NCBI RefSeq assembly: GCF_032854445.1
Contig: NC_088295.1
Coordinates: forward strand, 34,070,510-34,134,509
Length of the DNA: 64,000 bases
DNA from: Liolophura sinensis
Lineage: Eukaryota; Mollusca; Polyplacophora; Chitonida; Chitonidae
Reading direction: 5' to 3'
Part shown: piece by piece, positions 12,919-23,812 of the stretch
Layout: every line of letters starts with the position of its first letter
Position numbering within the stretch: position 1 is the first letter of the stretch
Notes under the pieces: model-generated
What the model saw: the letters and a program-made list of their open reading frames with translations, nothing else
Database searches by the model: none
Told to the model about the DNA's origin: nothing
Made by a program: the position numbers and the translations under genes

Positions 12919-13003
12919 AGATGCCCCAGCCCAGGAGTTACAGCCAAAAAACCTGCTACAATCGATTCGTTTAATACTTTCCCTGATAGCGAATTGGTTC
13001 GTC
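12913..13003 (-). pseudogene. Internally deleted relic of a GT31-1 duplicate
   Basis: Two short pieces of the GT31-1 locus lie side by side. Bases 12913-12955 match the coding 3' region at 17665-17706 (GCCCCAGCCCAGGAGTTACA versus GTCCCAGCCCAGAAGTTACC). Bases 12957-13003 match the gene's upstream flank at 18926-18970 (TACTTTCCCTGATAGCGAAT versus TACTTTCCCTGATTGCGAAT). About 1.2 kb between the two parent sites is missing. With the flanking internal repeat this implies an older tandem copy of the GT31-1 unit, now almost erased. Confidence 0.7.
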
Positions 13004-13537
13004 ATTATATACATCAGGTGTGGCTTTTGACGCACAGTTTATTAAAATTAATTAAGTGATTGATTTATTGACTGATTGAGCGATTTATAGGTGTACAGAA
13101 TACTTCACTCACACTCAGGTCGTCAACGTGATGGGTGACGAAAACAGGGGCGCCAGTAATAAACACGCGGTCTATGATGGGATGTAATAGACAGATTTTC
13201 ACTTGCAGAGCGATCTCAGTTGTAGCCAGTGACAGTTCCAGGAAAATCGTACACATCGAACTTCACGCGGGATCATCTAACAGGTTATACAAGCGCTGTA
13301 AACTGCTTATTACCACCAAGGTCCGCTATTTGACCAATGGCCAGTTATGTTACGCTCTGGCCCCATTGTTTGCCTCGAGTTATTGACCCTACGTATCCAC
13401 CGGTTTGTCAGCAGACCAAAGGTGTTCAAGTGTAGGTCCCCTCATGGTGTTGAAATGATGCGTAACGGGTGTTCAAGTGATGCGTACCGGGTGACATACT
13501 AATTTCACAGATTGCATTTAAAAACTGCTTCACTCAC
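13004..13537. other. Non-genic, with one GT31-like motif on the minus strand
   Basis: The minus strand at about 13150-13180 reads IIDRVFITGAPVF, resembling the GT31 signature (I/M)EDVFITG, but E and D are not both kept and nothing around it resembles the family. It may be further debris or chance. Absent from copy B. Confidence 0.3.
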
Positions 13538-13734
13538 CGAGATCTGAAATCGGGTCTCTATCTCTGAAGTCCAGTTCTCTATCATCTGAGCTGCCATTGT
13601 CAGCATTGCTTCTGCTCCCGTTACGCCTTTCAGCGGAAGCCCGATAAGGCCATCATCATACCATCGTTCTGTCTTTCCGGTACTGACATTTGTAATCAAC
13701 AACAGCGCGTCGTCCATAATGCCCTTCGTCCCAA
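13538..13734 (-). CDS. Candidate exon of an unknown gene, copy A only
   Basis: Minus-strand open frame between an acceptor-like TTGTTTTAAATAG (ending at 13735) and a consensus donor (CTCG then GTGAGT, at 13537-13532). From the ATG at 13717 it encodes exactly 60 codons in phase 0: MDDALLLITNVSTGKTERWY, then a GLIGLPLKG segment and an acidic amphipathic end. Composition is protein-like and hydrophilic. I recognise no family. It lies in the 4.4-kb block that copy B lacks, so there is no A/B test. Confidence 0.3.
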
Positions 13735-14294
13735 CTATTTAAAACAACTAAAGACTAAAAAACATGTTATCATTTTCAGTTTAGTAGATTAAATTATATA
13801 ACCACTTGATTGAACTTTTCAAGCAAAATATCTATTTTAACGCTTCTGAAAGAGCTGTTTCATCTATCTATACAACAGTACATACTTATGAGAGTACATA
13901 GAATATTGGTGGACATTTTTTGCCGTTGATATTTGTTCAGATAAATTACTTTTATTAGAAAATGTTTTTCCTTGAGTCTCTCAATAGAAAATATGTTTGA
14001 AGGCTATGTAAATGTAGAAATTTGCAGCATTCTTTCAGGCTAACATAACGTAAAGTATGTGGTAAACCCATTTGGTTTGTGACGGCAATAGTGTAATGAA
14101 TAACATGTTGAAGCTTCATATAAGGCCAAATCAGTAACGCGAATAGCCATTGTTCATTTCGACAGCAGCAAAGAAATACATGTACATACAGGTATATTCG
14201 CTCTATATGGTGTCAATGTTTTATCACATAGCTTCCTAAACCTTTTTCGGCTAAAAAATTAGTAGAATATATAGTTTTACAAACCTACACATAC

Positions 14295-14463
14295 GCGTCA
14301 CATATGCAATAATTAAAGCTAAAACGGCGATGCCATGAAACCACACGAGTGATTCTTGCCAAACAATGAAACCATTGTGTAAGTCATTTTCTGCCTTCGG
14401 GCAAAAGACAGCCACGTCTGGGTGGTCATCTAGCTTAGACACCCCAACCTCAGGCGGAGACGG
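14295..14463 (-). CDS. Candidate exon with one membrane segment, copy A only
   Basis: Minus-strand frame between a possible acceptor (GTAAGTAG at 14464) and a donor (GTATGT at 14294-14289). It translates to about 56 codons, PSPPEVGVSKLDDHPDVAVF onward, with a hydrophobic segment WFHGIAVLALIIAYVT that could cross a membrane. On the minus strand it precedes the candidate at 13538-13734, but the end phases (1 here, unknown entry there) do not prove one transcript. Absent from copy B. Function unknown. Confidence 0.25.
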
Positions 14464-15531
14464 CTACTTACAGCGTATGGATATTTATTAAATGCTGTTT
14501 AGTATGTATTGATTGGTGCATTTGACTCTGATGGGTACACCCAATCATGTAATTACACATTTATCCTCTTAACATCACATCATTTATAGCTACTTTTCAA
14601 AGAGAGCATAATGATGCAATTACACTTTTTTATAATGCAGCAAAATGCACATTTCACATATAAATTTATTACTCGTATTCTGAACGAATTAAATTCCGTA
14701 CATAATTATCATTTTAATCTCTGTAGGCAAAGATTGTATTCTCCTATTGATTCATTAAAGAGTGAAGTTTGTGAATTATGGTTTTGCTTGTGCGTTACTT
14801 CTGTTATTGCTCGTTGGTTTGAGTGAGCCAACATTTCTACTGTTTTTATTGTTACAGACTATCCTAAATACAAAAGCCGCTCAGTGGACCGGAGTTTGAT
14901 TTAATGCTATCCACGCTGATAGAACTCGGCCTGGTTCATCAGCACCAACTCGCTCTGTTTAACTCTTATATCTATATATGGATAGTAATCAGCTCTTGTT
15001 TACCCAAGCAGAAAAGATAAAGAAAAAAGGAAAATAATAACAAGTTGTTCACTATTCTCGTTCGTTATCTGGAACAGTCTCATGATATAGTTGAATTTAC
15101 CGTGGGATTTAAATAACAGAATATCGCAGCATTTCATTCACGTCATGACACATATATATATTTGTAATCCAGCGTGGGAACAACCACGGCATCCAGTTGT
15201 AAGCTCTACCCACTACTGTCCTCGACAATAATACCTGTGTAATGATATGTATATAGGTTAGAGATGAAATGAAACAACCCACGGACCCACGGATTTTGTG
15301 TAACCTTTGTTATATCTGTATAGCAGTGGGTAGGAGTTTTTTTATCAGCCGAAGCAAATGCCACAAGCTGAAGAGTCACACAACTGTATATCATCAAATA
15401 CTAACATCACTAACCATCTGTCTTAGATAAGATAACTAATCTCCGTAATGGTACGTCGAGCACGTAGTTATGCTAAGAACCATGTCACCAGAATAGCAAG
15501 AAACCTGGTTTAATATATGTATGGCAGGATT
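14464..15531. other. No gene seen, copy A only
   Basis: AT-rich DNA with no partner in copy B and no visible coding or repeat structure. Confidence 0.5.
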
Positions 15532-15706
15532 TCATTTATTTATATATTTATTTAATTCTTTACGCCGTACTCAAGAATATTTCACTTATACGACGGCGGT
15601 CAGCATTATGGCGGGAGGAAATCGGGCAATGCCCCCGGAAACCCACGAACATCCACAGGTTACTGCCAGACCTTCCCACATACAGCCTGAGAGAAAACCA
15701 GTATGA
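15532..15706 (-). mobile_element. SINE, 5'-truncated, minus strand
   Basis: (TTTA)n tail, then TACGCCGTACTCAAGAATAT, TATACGACGGCGGTCAGCAT and a CCACGAACATCCACAGGTTA block; the tRNA-derived head is missing. Lies in the A-only block. Confidence 0.9.
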
Positions 15707-15777
15707 ATAGAATTTCATTGAAGTGTCTATCTAATGCCTAGATGAAATTATCATCAGCAGGACTCCAGAATCATAGC

Positions 15778-15890
15778 AGTGACAACAGTGTGATAATACT
15801 GGTAAATGGCCACTCGGTGAAATAAGGACCGTGTAGTCTTATTAACAATAGTTAATTTACCTCAGGTAGGCTTTTATTCTAGCTGTTCTA
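15778..15890 (-). repeat. Dispersed unclassified repeat, minus orientation
   Basis: Diverged member of the family at 25603-25782: CAACAGTGTGATA, GGCTTTTATTCTAGCTGTTC. Confidence 0.55.
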
Positions 15891-15899
15891 ATTAATGGT

Positions 15900-17362
15900 T
15901 AAATTAACATGGTTCATGGCTTGAGCAGAATTACAAGGCGGTCAAACAAAGGCAGTACTGTGGCCTACGATTTATTATTTATTACGACGTGGCTGGTTTG
16001 GAATATATACTCTTCATTAGCTGTTTGGTTGAATTTACATTCGTCACATTTTTCATGTCCGCCAATATCATTAGTGTTTGTTATGTAAAATGTGGCCAGA
16101 ATTCTAATAGAATTGGGTTGGTAATGCAGTCATATGTGCACATGTTTAATAGTTCTTATATCCTCTTACGTTTTCTTGCCACAAACATTAAAAGCCAGGG
16201 TAAACCAAGTTATCCAAAGATGAAGCAGAACCTATCGTGCTTCGTGGAGAGGTGTGTACACGTGTGTGCAATTTTATGATCTGTTTGGAAGTTTAGAATA
16301 TACTAACATGTACAAAAACAGATGCAATCCAGTTGCTGAAACCATACACTGCGTATATCGCTCAGAAGAGACAGATGTGTTGCCACAGACCTATATGAGA
16401 GCTTTACCGATTCATCTTGTCCTCTCATTATGTACATGCAACTCAACAATCGTCTGAGTACGCGATAACAGAATCCATATGATGGGATATTTTACAAAGA
16501 ATGTTGTAAATATGCATGCCTCTTTATCAGTGCGCCCAAAGGACGCCAGATAAGAATATCAACATACAACTTCCACAACACAAAATACCAACTGAAAGAT
16601 GGTAGGTTTCACCGAATACAGCTTGAAGAGAAAAATCAGTACATTGACGACAACGTGATAGCATGAAATATGTCACACTTAACTGGTGAAATAGGGCCTT
16701 CTGTCAATTTTATTCTAACTGCCCATGTAAATGCTTAAATTGTAACGAATTATACGCCCCAAACACCATTTCGTGGGTAAAAGCTATTCAGTGGTGCCAA
16801 TTGCAATTTATCACTGGTCTATAATTCTTATTCTCGACACTTACAAACTTTAACTGAAAAGGAAGATTGACCAAACTGACGAAAACAACGTGTTAAAACA
16901 AGTTGTCTCATTAATTGATTGACTTCTTAATTTTTTAATGATTTGAAAACTGTTTCATTTATTGATTAAAATAAGACAAAAGTACATCATTTCTTCGTAG
17001 GGACAAGGCTTGGCCGACCCGCTAAACTCCACTCGTTCATATCGCTCATTTTACCTGCTTATTTCTGCACAAATCACTGCAAATCGCTTAAAATATTGCA
17101 GACATTTACACATTTAAACCACGTCAAATGAATGAACTTCGCGTCATTTGTTAGCGAGAAATTCCAACCAGTAGCATCCTAAACTCCTGCCTATTTATCA
17201 CTGGTATTTTTGATACGAGATGTTGGATGTCAGAAATTTGAGCAGGTCACAAAAGATGAAAATTAATCAGAAGAAATCCCAACGGTTTAAAATGTAAATT
17301 TAGTGAGAGCATAGAGAGTAATATAGCTGATCCCAACACCTTTGAGCCAGAACGTGAGGTGT
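15900..17362. repeat. Right member of the internal direct repeat pair
   Basis: Old diverged copy of 11890-12918, with another dispersed repeat inside at 16645-16738. It retains sequence equivalent to 12041-12399, showing that this 360-bp piece is ancestral and was lost from copy B. The last 150 bp (17205-17362) are the right partner of the recombinant junction in copy B. Confidence 0.75.
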
Positions 17363-17502
17363 TTCAATAACCAAGACTGATAGCTTGCAACGAAATATGA
17401 CATTCAAATTTACATGATATGTCTGTATAATTTAAAACATGCACCATCAGTTATACGGAAAATCAATCCACAAAATAATCTGTATAGTAGTACATATATA
17501 CA

Positions 17503-17508
17503 TTTATT
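17503..17508 (-). promoter_or_regulatory. Poly(A) signal overlapping the GT31-1 stop
   Basis: On the minus strand the last codons read CAA TAA ATG, so AATAAA spans the TAA stop. T/GT-rich sequence follows 25-45 bp downstream. Use would give a very short 3' UTR; no better hexamer is seen nearby. Confidence 0.45.
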
Positions 17509-18586
17509 GAACTTTGCTTATATCCTGACTTTTCATGTCCATGATTGAAATACCTACATGTAGTTTATAAATCTGTTTAACTCCCATGTTAACACTGTTC
17601 ACTCTACCCGCCTTCATGTCACACGGCTGAGCTTTAGGGGTCCCCCAGAAGGAGAATCCAGAGTGAGGCAGATGTCCCAGCCCAGAAGTTACCGCCAAAA
17701 CACCTGTAATGAACACGTCCTCAATATGGAGACGGCGACACCTGGACACTGAGCTTAATATTCGTCTGGTCACGTGAGCAGACATTAGGTAACTTCCACC
17801 AGAAACGTAAGGCGGGAAATAGTCCGGCAGATAGACGCCCTTAGACACACCCCACTCGTCTTTAATGTTCCGGGAAACGATAGACTGGGGGTTATAAGCA
17901 CCAACTATAACATCAACTGAGAGATTTCTCACCACAGCGAACACACTGGGCAGGTGGAGGTACACATCATCGTCTGATTTGACCACATACTTTATACGTG
18001 GAACGGAGTCCATCACCCAATGAAAGCCCAGCAGTATCTTTTCCGGCAGGTTCCGGTAGGTGTCCGGGGTGAACAGCTGTAGAATATCCCCGTGCCGTCC
18101 GTGTTCCTCTGTGAGCACCGTGTTCCAGTAAAGATCCCAGTGAAGACCCAATACAAAGATAACAGCTGCTCCAGCCTCATTGCTGTTTGCCCACGTCCGC
18201 CTAATGGCTTCCCGGAGCTCAGAATGCACCGGAGAAGAGATCACTAAAACAATGACATCTTTGCCAGCGAGTGCGTCTCCATTCGGGTTAAGTTTCGGAG
18301 AGGAGATGTTCAAAGGCACAGGGTTTGTCTTGGCGTTACAAAACACAGAGCGGATGTACGTCAATGTGAATTTGTTACCTCTAACCAAGTTAGGCAACGA
18401 AAACTGACCAAGTCGTGAAGTGGTCATGAACTCCTGTCTATGTTTATTCAGTGGTTTGAAAGATCTACCATGAGTAACTTTCCATGGTGGTTGACTAGGG
18501 CCAGGGTATAGCCCCTGAATCACCAATAACAGGGTAGACCCGAGGATAGAAACAATGACACGTCGAACATATCTCCAGTACTTCAT
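17504..18586 (-). CDS. GT31-1: beta-1,3-glycosyltransferase, intact (copy A)
   Basis: 360 codons in one exon. The protein is a predicted type II Golgi enzyme: a short basic N-terminus, a membrane anchor at about residues 9-27 (VIVSILGSTLLLVIQG), a variable stem to about 108, then a GT31 (galactosyltransferase) domain. Family marks in order are REAIRRTW (125-132), DTYRNLPEK (175-183), the metal-binding DDD within KSDDDVY (203-209), FPPYVSGGSY (257-266) and IEDVFITG (288-295). N-glycosylation sites are possible at N93 and N221. Known members transfer Gal or GlcNAc in beta-1,3 linkage to glycoproteins or glycolipids; donor and acceptor cannot be assigned. ATG at 18586 is chosen because it directly precedes the anchor. 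It is clearly diverged from GT31-2, -3 and -4. Its copy B partner is dead. TATAAAAT-like strings lie only 27-45 bp upstream and are weak promoter candidates. Confidence 0.93.
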   Translation of the reverse strand: MKYWRYVRRVIVSILGSTLLLVIQGLYPGPSQPPWKVTHGRSFKPLNKHRQEFMTTSRLGQFSLPNLVRGNKFTLTYIRSVFCNAKTNPVPLNISSPKLNPNGDALAGKDVIVLVISSPVHSELREAIRRTWANSNEAGAAVIFVLGLHWDLYWNTVLTEEHGRHGDILQLFTPDTYRNLPEKILLGFHWVMDSVPRIKYVVKSDDDVYLHLPSVFAVVRNLSVDVIVGAYNPQSIVSRNIKDEWGVSKGVYLPDYFPPYVSGGSYLMSAHVTRRILSSVSRCRRLHIEDVFITGVLAVTSGLGHLPHSGFSFWGTPKAQPCDMKAGRVNSVNMGVKQIYKLHVGISIMDMKSQDISKVQ

Positions 18587-20838
18587 GGTTATTCAACAAA
18601 CACCTAGCAATCATTTTATAAGTATTTTATAGGTCTACAATGCATGTTCACATACATGCACCTTCGGAGGATACCTTTCATCCACTCTCACAGTGCTCCT
18701 CGCTGTGCAAAAATCTCTTCTTATAGTTTGACTAACTTCATATTGATGTAATGTAAATTTGCATAAACGAAGAACCACCGTGGGGTACGATCGACGCCTG
18801 AACACTAACGCCTGTTTCTCAGAACCGTCCAACATTGTAGTCCGTTGGCGCTGTGTTCACTGGAACAGGGCTTGGCCTGTGATGTCTCTGTCGGCCTGCC
18901 TCCACTGACTGGTTTGTCTGTTGCTAAAATCGATCCCTTTATACTTTCCCTGATTGCGAATTGGTCCGTTCTCAGATACAGCTGTACAGGGCTAGAGTTT
19001 ACTTTCAGAATCCCTGTGGCATCTCGCTCACCACGGTATGGGCACATCCACATCGATTCTCTCCTCCAGATTACTTACTCAGAAGTGTGCTCCTTAGCTT
19101 TTGATGATGATGCTTGGCTCAAGTTAACTTATTTATACCGGCAAAGAAATGAACACGTGTATAAAATATTTTTCTCTATATAGTAATTATACAGAAATGT
19201 ATCACGTTAGCATTTAACAAGTTTTCAAGCTGCTTAAGACATGGTGTTAAGGGGTTTGTCAGTTGCTACTGTCTAAGCATTTACATGAATAGCTGAATAA
19301 AACCCCATCAATGATAAATCGACAAAGATCCGCCATTCAGGATGTTAGATGGGACCAATTGCCACTTTACACCTCCACACCCACAGGAAGATTCACACAC
19401 TTCCAGGACCATTATTGTATAACCAGGATAGAGCACTTTACACACGGTTAGCACATGGCTACATACTTAAATGTATATCGACCACGTGTAGTGAAGGTGT
19501 AACTAAGATACTACTAACCCAAAATAATACCACGGTATAGTAAATATCGGAACCCCGATACACACCTCTATTCAAATTTGACACTTAAGTATGTTGAAAG
19601 ACGTCAACAGTACCTTATCCTTCCGAAATGTAATGGCAAGTCATAGTGCTGGAATTTTCGAGATATTAAAGACGGAATGCCCGAGATTCTGATTCAATTC
19701 CACAGAATCGCTCAACCCTGTCACAATATGCCCTTATTGTGCAGACGTCCTGAAGCCATGACGGGCATAGAGTCTGGAAATCATGACTCACGAACACACG
19801 AGAGGACCTTTCCTTCACACATATGTCACCTATCCTTAAAATAAATAAATTTGTGACATGTTTTATTATTATTGTTGCAATGTTCATTAAGCAGATCACA
19901 TGATAGGTAATATTTAAATGTTAATCTGTTGTTCATTGAATATTCCACATTTCTTGATCAACTGATTTCTGCAAAGATAAAGAAGTGCAAGGTTTGTTTT
20001 ATGGGCAGTCTTCGCACGAGATGCTTCCATAAACATTTTATGTGCAAAACGATATTTTTTGTCTGTCTTGCGAATGTGAGAACTCCAAAGGAAACCTTCA
20101 TTCCTCCTCTTAACGCGTCCGATGAAAATTGGTCTATATCAACACAAAATATGTGCACAATTTATGGCGAGTGTTACTCCATTGTTTGCATCTGATTGAG
20201 TTCGATGCTTAGACAGTTAGCTCTCAGAGTAGTCTCCCCTATTTCCCATGTCTTTGAGCTGCAGTTTGTGGCAAAATACGCAATAACTCACTATCGTAAC
20301 CAATATCCAAAACAGCATACAACATCAACCACAAATGCAGTTAGAAGTAAACATTAGGACGACTTTTTAATAAAGCAGTCAACACTCTTCAATGATGCCG
20401 GAAAGACACGAGGAACTTTCTTGTCCCCTAAATCTTGTATTTCAGATCATAAACCATGCTAATTTGTTGTTATTAATCAAAGAAAATGCATCTCATTTGC
20501 GCTTTGACTGCAACTGAGGGGAATTAATTCAACGGGATGTATAAACAGCCCCTAGCCAGACTATGCCTATTCGTCTTGTTGTAAACGGGGAGTGCAACAG
20601 GAAAATCGCAGTTTTCATTATTGCCAATGATTGATTCAGCTTGGTTCAGCAAAGGCTTTCGTCACGATATTGCTGAAAAATTGCTGTTGTTGCCTTTATC
20701 CCTGCATTCAACGGGTTATACAACACAAGACTTATCTTATCGGGTCAGTGAAAATCAAACATATGTCTCGTGTAATATTTTGCTCACTCCAACAATATTT
20801 GCCTGTACATTGTCATTTATATTGGACAATAACCGCTA
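18587..20838. other. Upstream region of GT31-1 and intergenic DNA
   Basis: Shared with copy B at roughly 1-2% divergence near the gene. It contains a dispersed-repeat fragment at about 19229-19323 and a segment at about 19705-19915 (TGTCACAATATGCC to GATAGGTAATATT) related to the B-only block 55893-56090. A plus-strand frame at 18845-19183 uses a TTG start and accumulates replacement changes; not called. Confidence 0.6.
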
Positions 20839-21088
20839 GGGGCCTCCGTGGCCTGGCGGGTTAGCGCGCCAGCGCGGCGCTATGACCCAGGGGCCTCCTA
20901 TCAATTCGGTCGGTGTGAGTTCAAGTGCAGCTAATGTTGTTCACCGGTCGTACGTAGGAAGATCTTCTAGCAACCCGCGGATGGCCATGGGTTACCCCCA
21001 GGCCCTGCCACGTTTCCTCCCAACATGATGATGGTTGCCATCATATAAGTGAAATATTGGTAAAACACCAATCAAATAAATCAATAAA
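20839..21088 (+). mobile_element. SINE, near full length, plus strand
   Basis: A tRNA-derived head (GGGGCCTCCGTGGCCTGGCG, with GTTAGCGCGCC as A-box region and TGAGTTCAAGTGCAGC as B-box region), a SINE body (GTACGTAGGAAGATCTTCTA), tail ATATAAGTGAAATATTGG and an (AAATAAATC)n end. Present in copy B (57710-57949), where part of the head is deleted. It is older than the insertion at 47734. Confidence 0.9.
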
Positions 21089-22741
21089 TAGCAGCTATTG
21101 GTCTGTAAAATCGGTCGTTTGTGGGCAGTTTTATCACGGATCGTCAATGCAATAAGTTTTTCTTGCCTCCATTGTTGTCGGGATCATTGTGGCGGTAAAA
21201 CAGTCTACAGTGCACGTAAACCGCTTATATGACCTCACATAAATTTAGGGTTCACTTGCCTAACACCAATATGACGTGCACTGAACTGGCGTGTTAATCT
21301 GTGTCGTCCTCTTCACCGTCACAATATATTCTGTTTCAAACCATTGGCGCTGCATGACGAAAACGCTGACATTTTCTAGAACTTTGAATGCTCCAAAAAA
21401 ATACATTTTGATGGAATGTTTCACGCTGAGATTAATAAATATTTAAACTATGGGGCGCGGCTGTGTTTGTAAGTGAAGTAAATCTATGACACATTTTCAG
21501 ACAAACAACTGTATAACTCCAGGTAAGTAACGAACTTCTTAACGGAAGCCTTTAAGATTGGATTTGAACTTGCGATATGATGCCAGTGAAATCCTTAAGC
21601 CTACCACTTGTGCCCGCCGCCCCCTCCCCACCCCACTTCAACCGGCATATCTACTTCATCACACCACCTACCACCACCCGCACCACCACTCCCGGGTTAC
21701 AGTTCAGCGCTTAGCTGCCCTAGCGCAGAGCTGAGGATGGGAGTCTGTGGGTCGTACGCCGGGTTGCCAGAACACATGGTGGTATGTATATCATCACGGA
21801 ATCTGCTCTCATAAAACGCTATTTGTTTAACCCGGAGACCGCAGTATTTGTACTGTGTTCTGTGTTACACTGAGGTGGACAGTGAAATAGCCTACGACAG
21901 ACACTGCATGCGGTGTTAAACATCACAGAAACTGGCTGTAAGCTTTACACACCACAGGTAAGAACTTCATTCCTATTACTTAAACCACGAAAAGAAACTT
22001 AATTTATCTTAATCAAATAATGAGTAAAACGTAACTTACATTAATTACTACATTAGTCCATTAAATAGCAAAAACACGCGCTCCGTGTGAATACATAGGC
22101 CCTAACTTACTCCTTTAGCACAGAAGACTCAGTGAAGAAAGGAAGAAGTTCGGTTTATATGAAAGTAAGTATCCAGTAACCATTAGCCACTCGTTTAATT
22201 GTATGGCATGGTTGCCACGTTTGTTTACAGGTAGGCTTTACTTCCGTGTCTTTCCAGAGGCTGTATAACATTACAAACCTAACTCCTGTGCAATCTGGGG
22301 GAAGTACTGCACCGACAACTTTTGTCTACCTGGGCAGGAGTGTATAAATAGTCGTTGTAATCGAGGTGTTACCATGGTTACCATGGGAAGGGAGTTTGAA
22401 GGCCTTGAAACATCTGCCTGAGGAATGATATCAAACAACCCCCTTTAACGATTAGAGTGTTTACACCACAGCTAAGTAAACAGCTGGAGGCCTGCTCCAA
22501 AACACACTTCAGTGGTTAGCGGTTACCGCTTGACGCGGTTTGTTTAAACGCTTTTGACACAGTTTCTCATAAGTTTCAAAAATGTTACCTTCTAAATTCT
22601 TTTATTCTCGTTTTGACTGAATAGATACTTTTATGAAGTTAAAGAATTCAGCGCAATGAAAGTAACCAGAGACTTGTTATATCGCCAGGTGCACAGATAC
22701 CGCTTCGCCTTCCTTGGGCTATCTGCAAAAGAGGACTGAAG
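21089..22741. other. Upstream region of GT31-2 (copy A)
   Basis: Closely shared with copy B. Possible 5'-UTR splice signals are a strong donor CAG then GTAAGA after 21957, a donor-like GAAAGTAAGT near 22163, and an acceptor-like TTGTTTACAG ending at 22230. None can be joined with confidence. A C-rich stretch lies at 21610-21700. Confidence 0.45.
22343..22350 (+). promoter_or_regulatory. TATA box candidate for GT31-2
   Basis: TATAAATA, conserved with its flanks in copy B (59170-59177), 392 bp upstream of the ATG. A start about 30 bp downstream would put upstream ATGs (ACCATGGTTACCATGG) in the leader, so an intron or leaky scanning would be needed. No Inr or other element is clear. Confidence 0.35.
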
Positions 22742-23812
22742 ATGAGGTATACCTGTAGAAATCTGTTGGGGTTAATTGGCTGCCTAACGTTTATCATCAT
22801 TTCCGGTAGGCTGTGGTCTCTTTTCGACCAGAGGACACAATTTCTTACTATTAGGAAAAGTCTCCTGTATTTGCCCCAAAATATACACAGTGTGAAACGT
22901 CACTCAAAATCAGAAGACCAGCGGTTGCGATATCCAGATCACAAATACTTTATACCCCGTCCCCACGTGGTCAATCCGCACAATTTTGACTTTTTGATTA
23001 AGAGTGTGACGGTTTGCCGAAATTCCACCCCATTCTTATTGATCGTCGTGCCGTCAGTGTATCACCACGCCTCGGTACGGCAGGCCATACGGGCCACATG
23101 GGCAAGTGTTACCAAAACTTCTGTATGGCCGGACGGATCCACGTTACCGAAAATTGCCTTGATATTCATGTTTGGAATGATACCAACCGTGAAAACGAAT
23201 GTCGTTTTAAAATACGAAGCAGAAACCTATGGAGATATTGTACAAGAGGATTTTATTGACACTTACTTCAACTTAACCATTAAAATAACCGGTGCATTGC
23301 TATGGGTATCTAAATATTGTCCTGGAGTCAGGTATGTCCTCAAGGCTGACGAAGACGTTTTCATTAACATTCCGAATCTTATTGCTGTGCTGACAGAAAT
23401 TCCCTCTTCAGTTCTAGGACGAATTGAAAGTAATTCGAGAGCTCTAAGATACGGCCGTTGGAATGTGAGAACAGATCTCTACCCATTTGACTATTATCCA
23501 AACTACGCGCAAGGCAATGCTTACGTCATTCCCGGCCCATTAGTGCCTCTGTTTTATAACGCGTCCTTGTATTTGCCATTTCTTCCGATCGAGGATGTAT
23601 TTATAACGGGCTTCCTCAGCCTGTCCACCGGAGCGGAACTTGAGAACATTCCTGGATTTACCTTTTCTCTACAAGCAGAACCTGTCTCCTGTAACTTTTC
23701 CTCGAAAGGACTGATTTCAAAAACGAATATGTTGCCCTCGGATTTATACCTAATGTGGGACATATTAAAATCAAATTCTTTATGCCAAGAAGATTTTCAC
23801 ATTAATCGGTGA
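22742..23812 (+). CDS. GT31-2: beta-1,3-glycosyltransferase, intact (copy A)
   Basis: 356 codons, single coding exon. Type II topology: membrane anchor at about residues 8-22 (LLGLIGCLTFIIISG), stem, then the GT31 domain. Motifs are RQAIRATW (113-120), DFIDTYFNLTIK (170-181), acidic metal-binding site DED within KADEDVF (201-207), YPNYAQGNAYV (252-262) and IEDVFITG (283-290). Possible N-glycosylation sites are N94, N177, N273 and N318. Predicted Golgi-lumen transfer of a sugar in beta-1,3 linkage; donor and acceptor unknown. The copy B paralogue differs by nine bases: six synonymous, three replacing (H49Q, S111L, M146T), none in a motif. It shares the FLLIVVPSV and WP/ADGSTLP surroundings with GT31-3 and GT31-4, so the three form a subgroup distinct from GT31-1. 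Confidence 0.95.
   Translation: MRYTCRNLLGLIGCLTFIIISGRLWSLFDQRTQFLTIRKSLLYLPQNIHSVKRHSKSEDQRLRYPDHKYFIPRPHVVNPHNFDFLIKSVTVCRNSTPFLLIVVPSVYHHASVRQAIRATWASVTKTSVWPDGSTLPKIALIFMFGMIPTVKTNVVLKYEAETYGDIVQEDFIDTYFNLTIKITGALLWVSKYCPGVRYVLKADEDVFINIPNLIAVLTEIPSSVLGRIESNSRALRYGRWNVRTDLYPFDYYPNYAQGNAYVIPGPLVPLFYNASLYLPFLPIEDVFITGFLSLSTGAELENIPGFTFSLQAEPVSCNFSSKGLISKTNMLPSDLYLMWDILKSNSLCQEDFHINR

Noticed and set aside
13065-13256. Minus-strand DRVFITG as a further GT31 gene
   Set aside because: Only one short motif-like string, with the acidic pair not kept and no other family motif nearby.
18845-19183. 112-codon plus-strand frame, kept in B at 55435-55773
   Set aside because: It needs a TTG start, lies antisense in the upstream region of GT31-1, and its A/B differences that I checked change amino acids.
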